A DNA stretch of 7,213 nucleotides, from contig PBKH01000028.1 in NCBI GenBank assembly GCA_002721375.1, positions 11,140 to 18,352 of the forward strand, given 5' to 3'. Of the stretch, positions 1-5,501 are shown in pieces. Position numbers and translations under genes: made by a program. Numbering within the stretch: the first letter of the stretch is position 1; every line of letters starts with the position of its first letter. The DNA is from Verrucomicrobiales bacterium. Its GTDB lineage: Bacteria > Verrucomicrobiota > Verrucomicrobiia > Limisphaerales > UBA1096. The notes under the pieces were generated by a model. It saw only the letters and a program-made list of their open reading frames with translations. It was not told the DNA's origin and made no database searches.

Positions 1-347
1 TTGACCAGTTCCTCGCGTCGTTCCTGGCTAAGCTCCGGTAGGGTTATCCGAATAACCTTGCCGTCGATTGCTGGGTTGAGCCCCAAATTGGCGGACTGAA
101 TGGCCTTTGAAATAGACTCCACCGTTCCGGCGTCCCATGGTTGTATCAGGATCATTCGTGACTCTGGTGCGGTAATGCCGGCCATATCGCGTAGCCGCAT
201 TGATGAGCCATAGGCATCCACCATGAGGTTTTCCACAAGGGCCGGGTTCGCCTTTCCTGTACGGACACCCTCAAACTCGTGCATCATGGCTGTCTCTGAC
301 TTGGCCATCTTCGCTTCGGTTTCCTTGAGTACTTGGTCAATTGGCAT
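1..347 (-). CDS. frr: Ribosome recycling factor, N-terminal part (cut by window edge)
   Basis: Ribosome recycling factor works in the cytoplasm with EF-G to split the post-termination ribosome so that subunits, mRNA and tRNA are released. The reverse strand reads open for 115 codons from the ATG at 347-345 to the window edge. The family is usually about 185 residues, so roughly 60% is visible. Diagnostic stretches are VRTGKANPALVEN (residues 28-40), RDMAGITAPESRMILIQPWD (53-72) and SANLGLNPAIDGKVIRITLP (85-104). The start was chosen because MPIDQVLKETEAKM aligns with the usual N-terminus. The frame stays open further upstream, but no better start codon was found there and there is no clear Shine-Dalgarno sequence. 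It is divergent from nadA, and no pyrH lies immediately upstream, unlike the common pyrH-frr order. Identification is firm. Confidence 0.96.
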   Translation of the reverse strand, partial: MPIDQVLKETEAKMAKSETAMMHEFEGVRTGKANPALVENLMVDAYGSSMRLRDMAGITAPESRMILIQPWDAGTVESISKAIQSANLGLNPAIDGKVIRITLPELSQERREELV

Positions 348-361
348 GCCTAAGATATTAT
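333..361 (+). promoter_or_regulatory. Possible nadA promoter
   Basis: TTGGTC (333-338; 3 of 6 to consensus) is followed after 17 nt by TATTAT (356-361; 5 of 6 to TATAAT). The expected transcription start near 368 lies about 50 nt before the preferred nadA start at 421. The -10 hexamer overlaps the candidate -10 of frr on the other strand, within the near-palindrome GATATTATC (354-362). The -35 and spacer overlap the first frr codons. Tentative. Confidence 0.3.
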
Positions 362-385
362 CACTTTGATTGCTTGTTTGCCAGT
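356..385 (-). promoter_or_regulatory. Possible frr promoter
   Basis: Read on the minus strand, CTGGCA (384-379; 4 of 6 to TTGACA) is followed after 16 nt by GATAAT (362-357; 5 of 6 to TATAAT). Transcription would begin near 350, only a few bases before the frr ATG at 347, implying an almost leaderless message. Called from consensus matching alone, so tentative. Confidence 0.3.
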
Positions 386-420
386 TTTTAGTGTGCTGCA
401 AAAGTGGTTTGAGGCATCGG

Positions 421-1455
421 TTGACCAGACTCAGCTGGGGCCATAAAGTTTCCGACGTGATCGATACGACCGAGATCCAGCCGGGTCCCCTTGCCGGGTT
501 CCGAGTGGAGCCGCGAACCCCACCTGAGCGACTCGATATTTTGTCCCGTGAGATTCTCCAGCTCAAAGAGGAACTCAACGCCGTGATCATAGCGCATAAT
601 TATCAAGTGCCGGAAATTCAGGATCTAGCAGATTATGTGGGAGATTCGCTGGGCCTTTCGAGGCAGGCAGCTGAGACCGATGCAGATATCATCGTGTTTT
701 GTGGCGTTCATTTTATGGCTGAGACAGCGAAGATTTTGTCGCCCAAAAAAACTGTGCTCCTGCCGGATCGCGATGCCGGTTGCTCGCTTGAGGAAAGTTG
801 CCCTCCGGAGAAGTTGCGCGCACTTCAGTCAACCAACCCTAATTTTTTCACTATCGCCTACGTCAACTGCAGTGCAGAGGTCAAGGCGCTGAGTGATGTG
901 ATCTGCACCAGCGGCAACGCCAAGAAAATCGTTGAGGCTGCGCCCGTTGGCCGCGACCTGTTGTTTGTGCCAGACGAGAATCTTGGGGCGTGGGTGACCG
1001 AGCAGACGGGTCGTCCAATGACCCTTTGGCAGGGTAACTGTTACGTACACGTTGAGTGGACACACGAAAGTGTCACGCGGATTCGCCGTGAATACCCCGA
1101 GGCACCGTTGGTTGCGCACCCCGAGTGTACCAAGGCCGTTCGTATGCTTGCCGACGAGGTTTGCTCGACAGAGAAGATGGTTAACTTCTGTCGCGACTCC
1201 CGGGCTGATGCTATTATTATTGCGACCGAAGTCGGGATGTTGCATCGCCTTCAGAAGGAATGCCCCGGCAAAAAATTCATCCCTGCGCCGACCGAGAAGT
1301 GTGCCTGCAATGAGTGCCGATTCATGAAAATGAATACACTTGAAAAACTGCACGATTGCATGGCCAATCGTACCCCTGAGGTGATACTAGACGACGACGT
1401 TATTGATCGCGCCCGGCAGCCGATCGAGCGAATGCTTGAGATATCGGGAAAGTAA
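421..1455 (+). CDS. nadA: Quinolinate synthase (NadA)
   Basis: NadA is the cytoplasmic [4Fe-4S] enzyme that condenses iminoaspartate (from NadB) with dihydroxyacetone phosphate to give quinolinate, the NAD precursor. With the start at 421 (344 aa) the visible motifs are: AHNYQVPEIQDLADYVGDS at about 58-76; FCGVHFMAETAKIL with Cys94; an ICTSGNAKKIVEA segment at 161-173; WQGNCYVHVEW with Cys207; AHPEC at 232-236; and the C-terminal KCACNECRFMK with Cys294, 296 and 299. Cys94, Cys207 and one cysteine of the last cluster match the three expected cluster ligands. The start is uncertain. The frame is open from a TTG at 370, but TTG 421 has GAGG at 411-414 with a 6-nt gap, and GTG 457 is another option. 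All lie before the conserved core. nadB and nadC are not in the window. The next gene follows after 54 bp without a terminator, so read-through is likely. Confidence 0.96.
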   Translation: MTRLSWGHKVSDVIDTTEIQPGPLAGFRVEPRTPPERLDILSREILQLKEELNAVIIAHNYQVPEIQDLADYVGDSLGLSRQAAETDADIIVFCGVHFMAETAKILSPKKTVLLPDRDAGCSLEESCPPEKLRALQSTNPNFFTIAYVNCSAEVKALSDVICTSGNAKKIVEAAPVGRDLLFVPDENLGAWVTEQTGRPMTLWQGNCYVHVEWTHESVTRIRREYPEAPLVAHPECTKAVRMLADEVCSTEKMVNFCRDSRADAIIIATEVGMLHRLQKECPGKKFIPAPTEKCACNECRFMKMNTLEKLHDCMANRTPEVILDDDVIDRARQPIERMLEISGK

Positions 1456-1509
1456 AAACGCCGTTTTGCCAAGCGAGTTGCTTTATTGAGCAGGCAAGGT
1501 TCAATTTCA

Positions 1510-2181
1510 ATGGCAATTTTCAATATGAAAAAACGTATACATAAAATGATGTTGGTGGTGTTCACCGGTTTAGTTTGCATTAGTGGACAAGCTGCTGATG
1601 CAAAAAAAGTGATCAAACTGTTTAACGGCACAGACTTGAATAACTGGATACAGCAAAAGCCGCGCGCTTGGGAGGCCAAGGATGGGGTGCTTGGACCAAG
1701 CCTGAGTCCAGGTGGCTACATCTGGGCAAAGGGCAATTTTGAAAACTTTGAATTGGAGTTGGATTTTAAGATGTCTAAACGCTGCAATAGTGGTGTGTTC
1801 TTCCGTACGAATTCGAAGAACCCAGTTCAGGGCGGGTTTGAGATTCAGATTCTTGACTCGCATGGCAAGGTGAAGGCAGGTAGACATGACTGTGGTGCGC
1901 TTTATGACGCCCTCGCTCCAAGTGTAAATGCTGCTAGGCCGCCCGGAGAGTGGAATCATATGAAACTAATAGTAAACGGTTCGGTTGTAAAAGTGAGATT
2001 GAATGGAAAAGAAGTCATTGATGCTGATTTGGATCAATGGAAGACTGCACGAAAAAATCCAGATGGCTCCCGCAATAAATTCCGTACCGCACTTAAGGAT
2101 TTACCTCGCGCTGGAAGCATCGGATTGCAATATCACGGCCATCCGGTTTGGTTTAAAAACCTTAACTTAAAAAAGCTTTAA
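1510..2181 (+). CDS. Exported DUF1080 / 3-keto-disaccharide hydrolase-like protein
   Basis: A 223-aa protein of the DUF1080 family (Pfam 3-keto-disaccharide hydrolase, PF06439), a concanavalin-like beta-sandwich. Some members hydrolyse 3-keto-glycosides, while others are only carbohydrate-associated. A basic N-terminus followed by the hydrophobic MMLVVFTGLVCISG and then QAADA (to about residue 31) indicates a Sec signal peptide, so it should act outside the cytoplasmic membrane. Family motifs: LFNGTDLNNW (37-46), NSGVFFRT (93-100), GFEIQILDSHG (109-119), CGALYD (128-133), GEWNHMKLIVNG (146-157) and IGLQYHGHPVWFKNLNLKKL (204-223). The domain fills nearly the whole mature protein. The ATG at 1510 was chosen because AAGG lies at 1496-1499; a second in-frame ATG at 1525 would also leave a valid signal peptide. 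The fold is confident; the substrate is unknown. Confidence 0.9.
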   Translation: MAIFNMKKRIHKMMLVVFTGLVCISGQAADAKKVIKLFNGTDLNNWIQQKPRAWEAKDGVLGPSLSPGGYIWAKGNFENFELELDFKMSKRCNSGVFFRTNSKNPVQGGFEIQILDSHGKVKAGRHDCGALYDALAPSVNAARPPGEWNHMKLIVNGSVVKVRLNGKEVIDADLDQWKTARKNPDGSRNKFRTALKDLPRAGSIGLQYHGHPVWFKNLNLKKL

Positions 2182-2197
2182 TAAGGTAAAAGGATGC

Positions 2198-2228
2198 AAA
2201 AAGGCCAAGAATAACTTGGTCTTTTTTT
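2198..2228 (+). terminator. Rho-independent terminator after the DUF1080 gene
   Basis: The stem AAAGGCCAAG (2200-2209) pairs with CTTGGTCTTT (2215-2224) across the loop AATAA. It has ten pairs including one G-U, and is followed by an uninterrupted run of seven T to 2228. It sits 18 bp after the DUF1080 stop and between two convergent genes. On the opposite strand the same DNA gives a hairpin with an A-C mismatch in place of the G-U pair and a run of five T, so it could also end the minus-strand gene, less efficiently. Confidence 0.85.
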
Positions 2229-2245
2229 GTTTAACTTCAGCTAGA

Positions 2246-2980
2246 TCAATCTCGGCTATTTAGTTTAGCCAAGAGTCTGAGTATTTCGAGGTACAGCCAA
2301 ATGAGAGTGACCATAAGACCGAAAGCTCCATACCATTCCATGTATTTGGGTGCACCCTGTTCAACCCCTGCCTCGATAAAATCAAAGTCTAATACAAGGT
2401 TTAGTGAAGCGATAATCACAACGAAGACACTAAATCCAATTCCTATAATTCCGCTTTCGTGAATCATTGGAATCCCAGTGTTACCAAACAAACTCATAAC
2501 AAAATTGATGAGGTAAATAAGGAAAATCCCGCCAGTGGCTGCTACTATTCCTAACTTGAAGTTTTCGGTTGGTTTGATCAGTCCACTTTTATAGGCGAGT
2601 AATAGTGACCCAAGTATGCCCAGCGTCAGGAAAATTGCCTGCGCGGCGATTCCCGGATAGTTGATTTCAAAAAACTTAGAAATTCCGCCCAGGAACAAAC
2701 CTTCAAGTAGAGCATATACGGGGACGGTAAATGGTGCCCAATCCTTTTTGAAGATGGTGGCTATAGCGATGATAAAGCCACCGATCAATCCACCAAACAT
2801 TAGTGGAGGCGAGGGATTGTTCCATGTAATAAGAGCGGTGGTCATCACAAGGAACAGGCCGATCGCTGTTTTGTTAACAGCACCTTCAAGGGTCATTGTA
2901 TTCATCCCGTGGGATGGGATGTTAAACGTTTCAGACCCGAGAGCAGGATTTCCGCTTCTGAATGAGAGTGAACTTGCCAT
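2246..2980 (-). CDS. Bax inhibitor-1/YccA-like multi-pass membrane protein
   Basis: A 244-aa inner-membrane protein of the Bax inhibitor-1 superfamily, in the bacterial subgroup I associate with PF12811. Superfamily relatives include YccA, which modulates the FtsH protease, and YetJ, a pH-dependent calcium leak channel. The role of this subgroup is not established. After a polar N-terminus and MTLEGAVNKTAI (29-40) there are about seven hydrophobic helices: 36-53, 60-77, 84-103, 112-130, 142-164, 176-197 and 217-238. The acidic segment LDFDFIE (197-203) resembles the acidic sensor region of the superfamily. The C-terminus EWYGAFGLMVTLIWLYLEIL is typical. The frame is open to an ATG at 3115, but the ATG at 2980 is preferred: AGGAAGG lies 7 nt upstream (2994-2988), and the extension would be hydrophilic and would overlap the divergent gene's start. 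It appears to be a single-gene transcript. Confidence 0.9.
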   Translation of the reverse strand: MASSLSFRSGNPALGSETFNIPSHGMNTMTLEGAVNKTAIGLFLVMTTALITWNNPSPPLMFGGLIGGFIIAIATIFKKDWAPFTVPVYALLEGLFLGGISKFFEINYPGIAAQAIFLTLGILGSLLLAYKSGLIKPTENFKLGIVAATGGIFLIYLINFVMSLFGNTGIPMIHESGIIGIGFSVFVVIIASLNLVLDFDFIEAGVEQGAPKYMEWYGAFGLMVTLIWLYLEILRLLAKLNSRD

Positions 2981-3013
2981 TTTATTACCTTCCTTTTGCC
3001 GCTTGGCTAATTG

Positions 3014-3042
3014 ATTTTGGCATTTAATAGCCGAAGGTTCAA
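3014..3042 (-). promoter_or_regulatory. Possible promoter of the YccA-like gene
   Basis: Minus strand: TTGAAC (3042-3037; 4 of 6) with a 17-nt spacer, then CAAAAT (3019-3014; 4 of 6). The predicted start near 3007 would leave a leader of about 27 nt containing the AGGAAGG ribosome binding site at 2994-2988. Weak consensus, so tentative. Confidence 0.25.
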
Positions 3043-3053
3043 CCATGAATTCT

Positions 3054-3072
3054 AACTGTTGTTGCAACGGTT
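3054..3072. promoter_or_regulatory. Inverted repeat, possible operator over the -35 element
   Basis: AACTGTTG (3054-3061) and CAACGGTT (3065-3072) are reverse complements at 7 of 8 positions, separated by TTG. The repeat overlaps the -35 element (3062-3067) of the plus-strand promoter in the 129-bp divergent region. Its size and placement suit a dimeric repressor site. No regulator gene is in the window, and a chance repeat of this size is possible. Confidence 0.3.
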
Positions 3073-3090
3073 TAATTGTCGCGATATATT
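3062..3090 (+). promoter_or_regulatory. Probable promoter of the isomerase-like/propeller unit
   Basis: TTGCAA (3062-3067; 4 of 6 to TTGACA), a spacer of exactly 17 nt, then TATATT (3085-3090; 5 of 6 to TATAAT). Transcription would start near 3097, about 13 nt before the ATG at 3110. That leaves no room for a normal Shine-Dalgarno sequence, and none is seen. Confidence 0.5.
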
Positions 3091-3109
3091 CGTGAAGCAA
3101 TAAATCACC

Positions 3110-3931
3110 ATGCAACTTTCACTTTCTGTCAGGATTGCTGAGGAATTTTTGTCGAAGGAAAAAGCCTCAATGCCTATCGAAGAATTGGCTGGATTGGCTA
3201 AGCGGTGTGGTTATGAGTCCCTTTGCATGAGGGCATCTCAGGTGGGTGTACAGTCGTCGCCTGATGAAATTCAATCAGTGGTCAAATGTTTGGCGAAAAA
3301 TGATCTGTCTGTGAGTATGGTTACCGGTGATTTAGACACAGTTTACAACAATGAAAATGGGCCAAGTGTACTACGGGGCATCACGCCTTATCTTCGCTTG
3401 GCTAAGCGATTGGGGGCGCCGCGCATCCGGGTTGCTTTGAAACAGGAATCAGATATTTCCCATGCCCAACGCGCTGCTGATGAGGCTGTCGAATATGGTA
3501 TTCAACTTGTCCACCAATGCCATACTTTAAGTTTATTTGAGACTGTTGAGAGTATTGAGCGAACATTGATGGCGATCAATCGACCCAACTTTGGACTGGT
3601 TTATGAGCCTGCAAATCTTGAGATTTGTGGTCAGGATTATGGCGTAGACACAATCGAGCGGCTGGGAAAGTGGGTGTTCAACGTTTATCTTCAAAACCAA
3701 GTGCTCAAGTCGGATGGCTCCGTGACCCTTCCGACATGGTGCGCCGGTGATGTGTCGTTTGATCTGATTTCGGTGCACTCCTCAGGGGGGATCGATTTTG
3801 GGCGAGTTTTTTCAGGGCTAAAAGCGATCGACTACGATGGGACGATTACGGTACATCAGTCGGCACAGCCGGGGGAAACCCCGGAGGAATCCGCCGGCCG
3901 CACAGCTGATTTTTTGAAGACTTTAATTTAA
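3110..3931 (+). CDS. Sugar phosphate isomerase/epimerase-like TIM-barrel protein
   Basis: A 273-aa protein without a signal peptide, hence cytoplasmic. It resembles the xylose isomerase-like / AP endonuclease 2 TIM-barrel superfamily (PF01261). Support comes from the alternating strand-helix pattern, IEELAGLAKRCGYESLCM (23-40), ITPYLRLAKRLGAPRIRVA (91-109), FGLVYEPANLEICGQDYG (161-178), WVFNVYLQNQ (188-197) and FGRVFSGLKAIDYDGTITV (230-248). Family enzymes usually bind a divalent metal through Glu, Asp, His and Glu. Here the matching places appear to read Gln136 (in HQCH), Glu166 (in YEPAN), Gln195 (in YLQN) and His249/Gln250 (in VHQ), so the canonical site looks rebuilt. I recall a similar 'VYEPANL...VYLQN' subgroup in planctomycetes, so this may be a subfamily trait. 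Start at the ATG at 3110; no Shine-Dalgarno sequence. The next gene begins 10 bp downstream. Substrate unknown. Confidence 0.8.
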   Translation: MQLSLSVRIAEEFLSKEKASMPIEELAGLAKRCGYESLCMRASQVGVQSSPDEIQSVVKCLAKNDLSVSMVTGDLDTVYNNENGPSVLRGITPYLRLAKRLGAPRIRVALKQESDISHAQRAADEAVEYGIQLVHQCHTLSLFETVESIERTLMAINRPNFGLVYEPANLEICGQDYGVDTIERLGKWVFNVYLQNQVLKSDGSVTLPTWCAGDVSFDLISVHSSGGIDFGRVFSGLKAIDYDGTITVHQSAQPGETPEESAGRTADFLKTLI

Positions 3932-3941
3932 AATTAACATT

Positions 3942-5405
3942 ATGATGGTAATCAAATTGATGAAACAAAGGCCTCACATCTCTCCTGTCATTGTCTTTCT
4001 ATTTATTGCACAACTGGCGTCAATAGCCGAGCCGTTGACACTTGGTCCGGATGGCACACGGCGGGAGTTGTTCGTTGATGGGTTTTTGATTGCAAAAATG
4101 ACTGGTGACATTAGGCAGCATCTGCACAGGCCAGAGCCGAGGGAAGTAGTGCTAACCACCGACGCTCCATGGGAAGGAAATACCAGCGCCTATTACACAA
4201 TATTTCGCGATGGCAGTCGCTTTCGCATGTATTATAGGGGATCGCATTGGGACAAGAAAGCCACTCACCGCGAGGTGACCTGCTACGCCGAAAGCCGGGA
4301 TGGCATCCACTGGGAGAAGCCGAAACTTGGTTTGTTTGAGTTCAATGGATCAAAGCAGAACAACATCGTTTTGGATGGCTTAGGAACACATTGTTTTGTA
4401 GCGTTTAAGGATAGTAATCCCGATTCTCGTTCCGAAACTCTCTATAGAGGGATTTCCCGTGGCTGGCCTCTAGGCAAGGCCGGGTTGTATGTTTTTGAGT
4501 CGCCTGATGGTATCCGATGGAAGCTGACACAAAACGAGCCAGTTATAACAGAGGGCGCGTTCGATTCACAAAACCTTGCTTTTTGGGACACGCAAACGGG
4601 GCAGTACAGAGAGTATCATCGCACTTTCGTCAATGGAATACGTGCCATTATGACCGGCACATCGAATGATTTCATTAATTGGACCGAGCCAGTGCTTCTA
4701 AAATATCAGGATGGTATCCCTATTCAGCACCTGTATACGAACGCCGTGCAGCCTTATGAGCGGGCGCCACATTTGTATATAGGTTTTCCGTCGCGATACT
4801 TGCCAAAAGATGGTCAGCGTGTGGAGCCGACTCTCATGATCAGTCGGGATGGTGTAGAATTTCATCGATGGCTTGATCCGGTCGTGCCCGAGTCTGCCCC
4901 TATGGATCGTGATGGAAATCGGAGTAACTACATGGCATGGGGCATGGTTGAGATTCCCGATCGTCCCAATCATATTTCCGTCTATGCTTCTGAGGCATAT
5001 TATACTGGTCCTGATAGCCGACTTCGGAGGTTTGAATACCGAAAGGATGGTTTTGTCTCTGTAAGGGGCGGCATACAGGGCGGGGTCCTCATTACTAAAC
5101 CGGTTAAACTCGGTCGTTTGGCGAACCGGTTGACGCTGAACTATCGCGTGGATCCTGGCGGACATGTGCGGGTAGGGTTTTATCAGCCTGACGGCATGCC
5201 TTTGCTCGGTTACTCGCTTAAAGAGTGTAAAGCCCTGACAGGAGATCAAATCAACCAGACTGTTTTTTGGAAAAAAGACAGCGGAAACAGAGTTGATAAA
5301 ACCAACGCTGATATTAGCCAATTACTTGAAGATAATTCGGTGGTGCAGATAAAGGTTGAACTTAAGAATGCAGATTTATTTTCCCTACAATTTCAACCTA
5401 TGTGA
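3942..5405 (+). CDS. Exported five-bladed beta-propeller protein, glycoside hydrolase 43/32-like
   Basis: A 487-aa protein of a type common in planctomycetes and Verrucomicrobiota, usually annotated hypothetical or as related to the GH32/43/62/68 propeller fold. The N-terminus has KLMKQR, then the hydrophobic ISPVIVFLFIAQLASIA (13-29), a Sec signal peptide probably cut near Ala29. The mature start has RRELFVDGFLIAKM (40-53) and APWEGNTSAYYTIF (75-88), followed by FRMYYRG (94-100). Blade-like repeats occur as SRDGIHW (118-124), SPDGIRW (187-193), SNDFINW (241-247) and SRDGVEF (301-307). From about residue 380 a separate beta-rich C-terminal domain begins (RLTLNYRVDPGG, 396-407). I could not assign the catalytic acids, so hydrolase activity is not claimed. 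Start options are the tandem ATGs at 3942/3945 or the ATG at 3960, which gives the most typical signal peptide; no Shine-Dalgarno sequence supports any. It is probably co-transcribed with the upstream isomerase-like gene. Confidence 0.75.
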   Translation: MMVIKLMKQRPHISPVIVFLFIAQLASIAEPLTLGPDGTRRELFVDGFLIAKMTGDIRQHLHRPEPREVVLTTDAPWEGNTSAYYTIFRDGSRFRMYYRGSHWDKKATHREVTCYAESRDGIHWEKPKLGLFEFNGSKQNNIVLDGLGTHCFVAFKDSNPDSRSETLYRGISRGWPLGKAGLYVFESPDGIRWKLTQNEPVITEGAFDSQNLAFWDTQTGQYREYHRTFVNGIRAIMTGTSNDFINWTEPVLLKYQDGIPIQHLYTNAVQPYERAPHLYIGFPSRYLPKDGQRVEPTLMISRDGVEFHRWLDPVVPESAPMDRDGNRSNYMAWGMVEIPDRPNHISVYASEAYYTGPDSRLRRFEYRKDGFVSVRGGIQGGVLITKPVKLGRLANRLTLNYRVDPGGHVRVGFYQPDGMPLLGYSLKECKALTGDQINQTVFWKKDSGNRVDKTNADISQLLEDNSVVQIKVELKNADLFSLQFQPM

Positions 5406-5501
5406 AGTCTACAGAGACTGAAAGCTATAAAATATTATTTAGATTATAATTGACATGCGCTGGCTTCGGGGCTAAATTTAATCTTCAAAATTTAAAGTAA
5501 T
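5406..5501 (+). promoter_or_regulatory. Intergenic region with the lemA promoter
   Basis: This 96-bp A/T-rich gap holds a strong sigma-70-type promoter: TTGACA (5450-5455; 6 of 6), a 17-nt spacer, then TAAATT (5473-5478; 4 of 6). The expected start near 5485 leaves a leader of about 17 nt before the ATG at 5502, with no Shine-Dalgarno sequence. A 5-bp hairpin (AGTCT 5406-5410 / AGACT 5415-5419) follows the propeller gene but lacks a T-run, so no terminator is called. Confidence 0.6.

Noticed and set aside
829..1353. 174-codon minus-strand frame opposite nadA
   Set aside because: Shadow of nadA; it overlaps conserved cysteine motifs read on the plus strand.
1454..1467. AAAACG-C-CGTTTT near-palindrome after nadA as a terminator
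   Set aside because: The one-base loop cannot form, and opening the stem leaves only about four A-T pairs.
2661..3014. 117-codon plus-strand frame opposite the YccA-like gene
   Set aside because: It is the complement of a well-supported membrane-protein gene and its translation matches no family I recognise.
2981..3115. 45-residue N-terminal extension of the YccA-like frame up to an ATG at 3115
   Set aside because: The ATG at 2980 has an excellent AGGAAGG site 7 nt upstream. The extension is hydrophilic, unlike the family, contains the promoter region and overlaps the divergent gene's start.
5406..5419. AGTCT-ACAG-AGACT hairpin after the propeller gene as a terminator
   Set aside because: Only five pairs and no following T-run; the downstream sequence is A/T-mixed.
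5473..5494. TAAATTT / AAATTTA inverted repeat over the lemA -10 and leader
   Set aside because: The arms are pure A/T in an A/T-rich gap, so chance is the simplest explanation.
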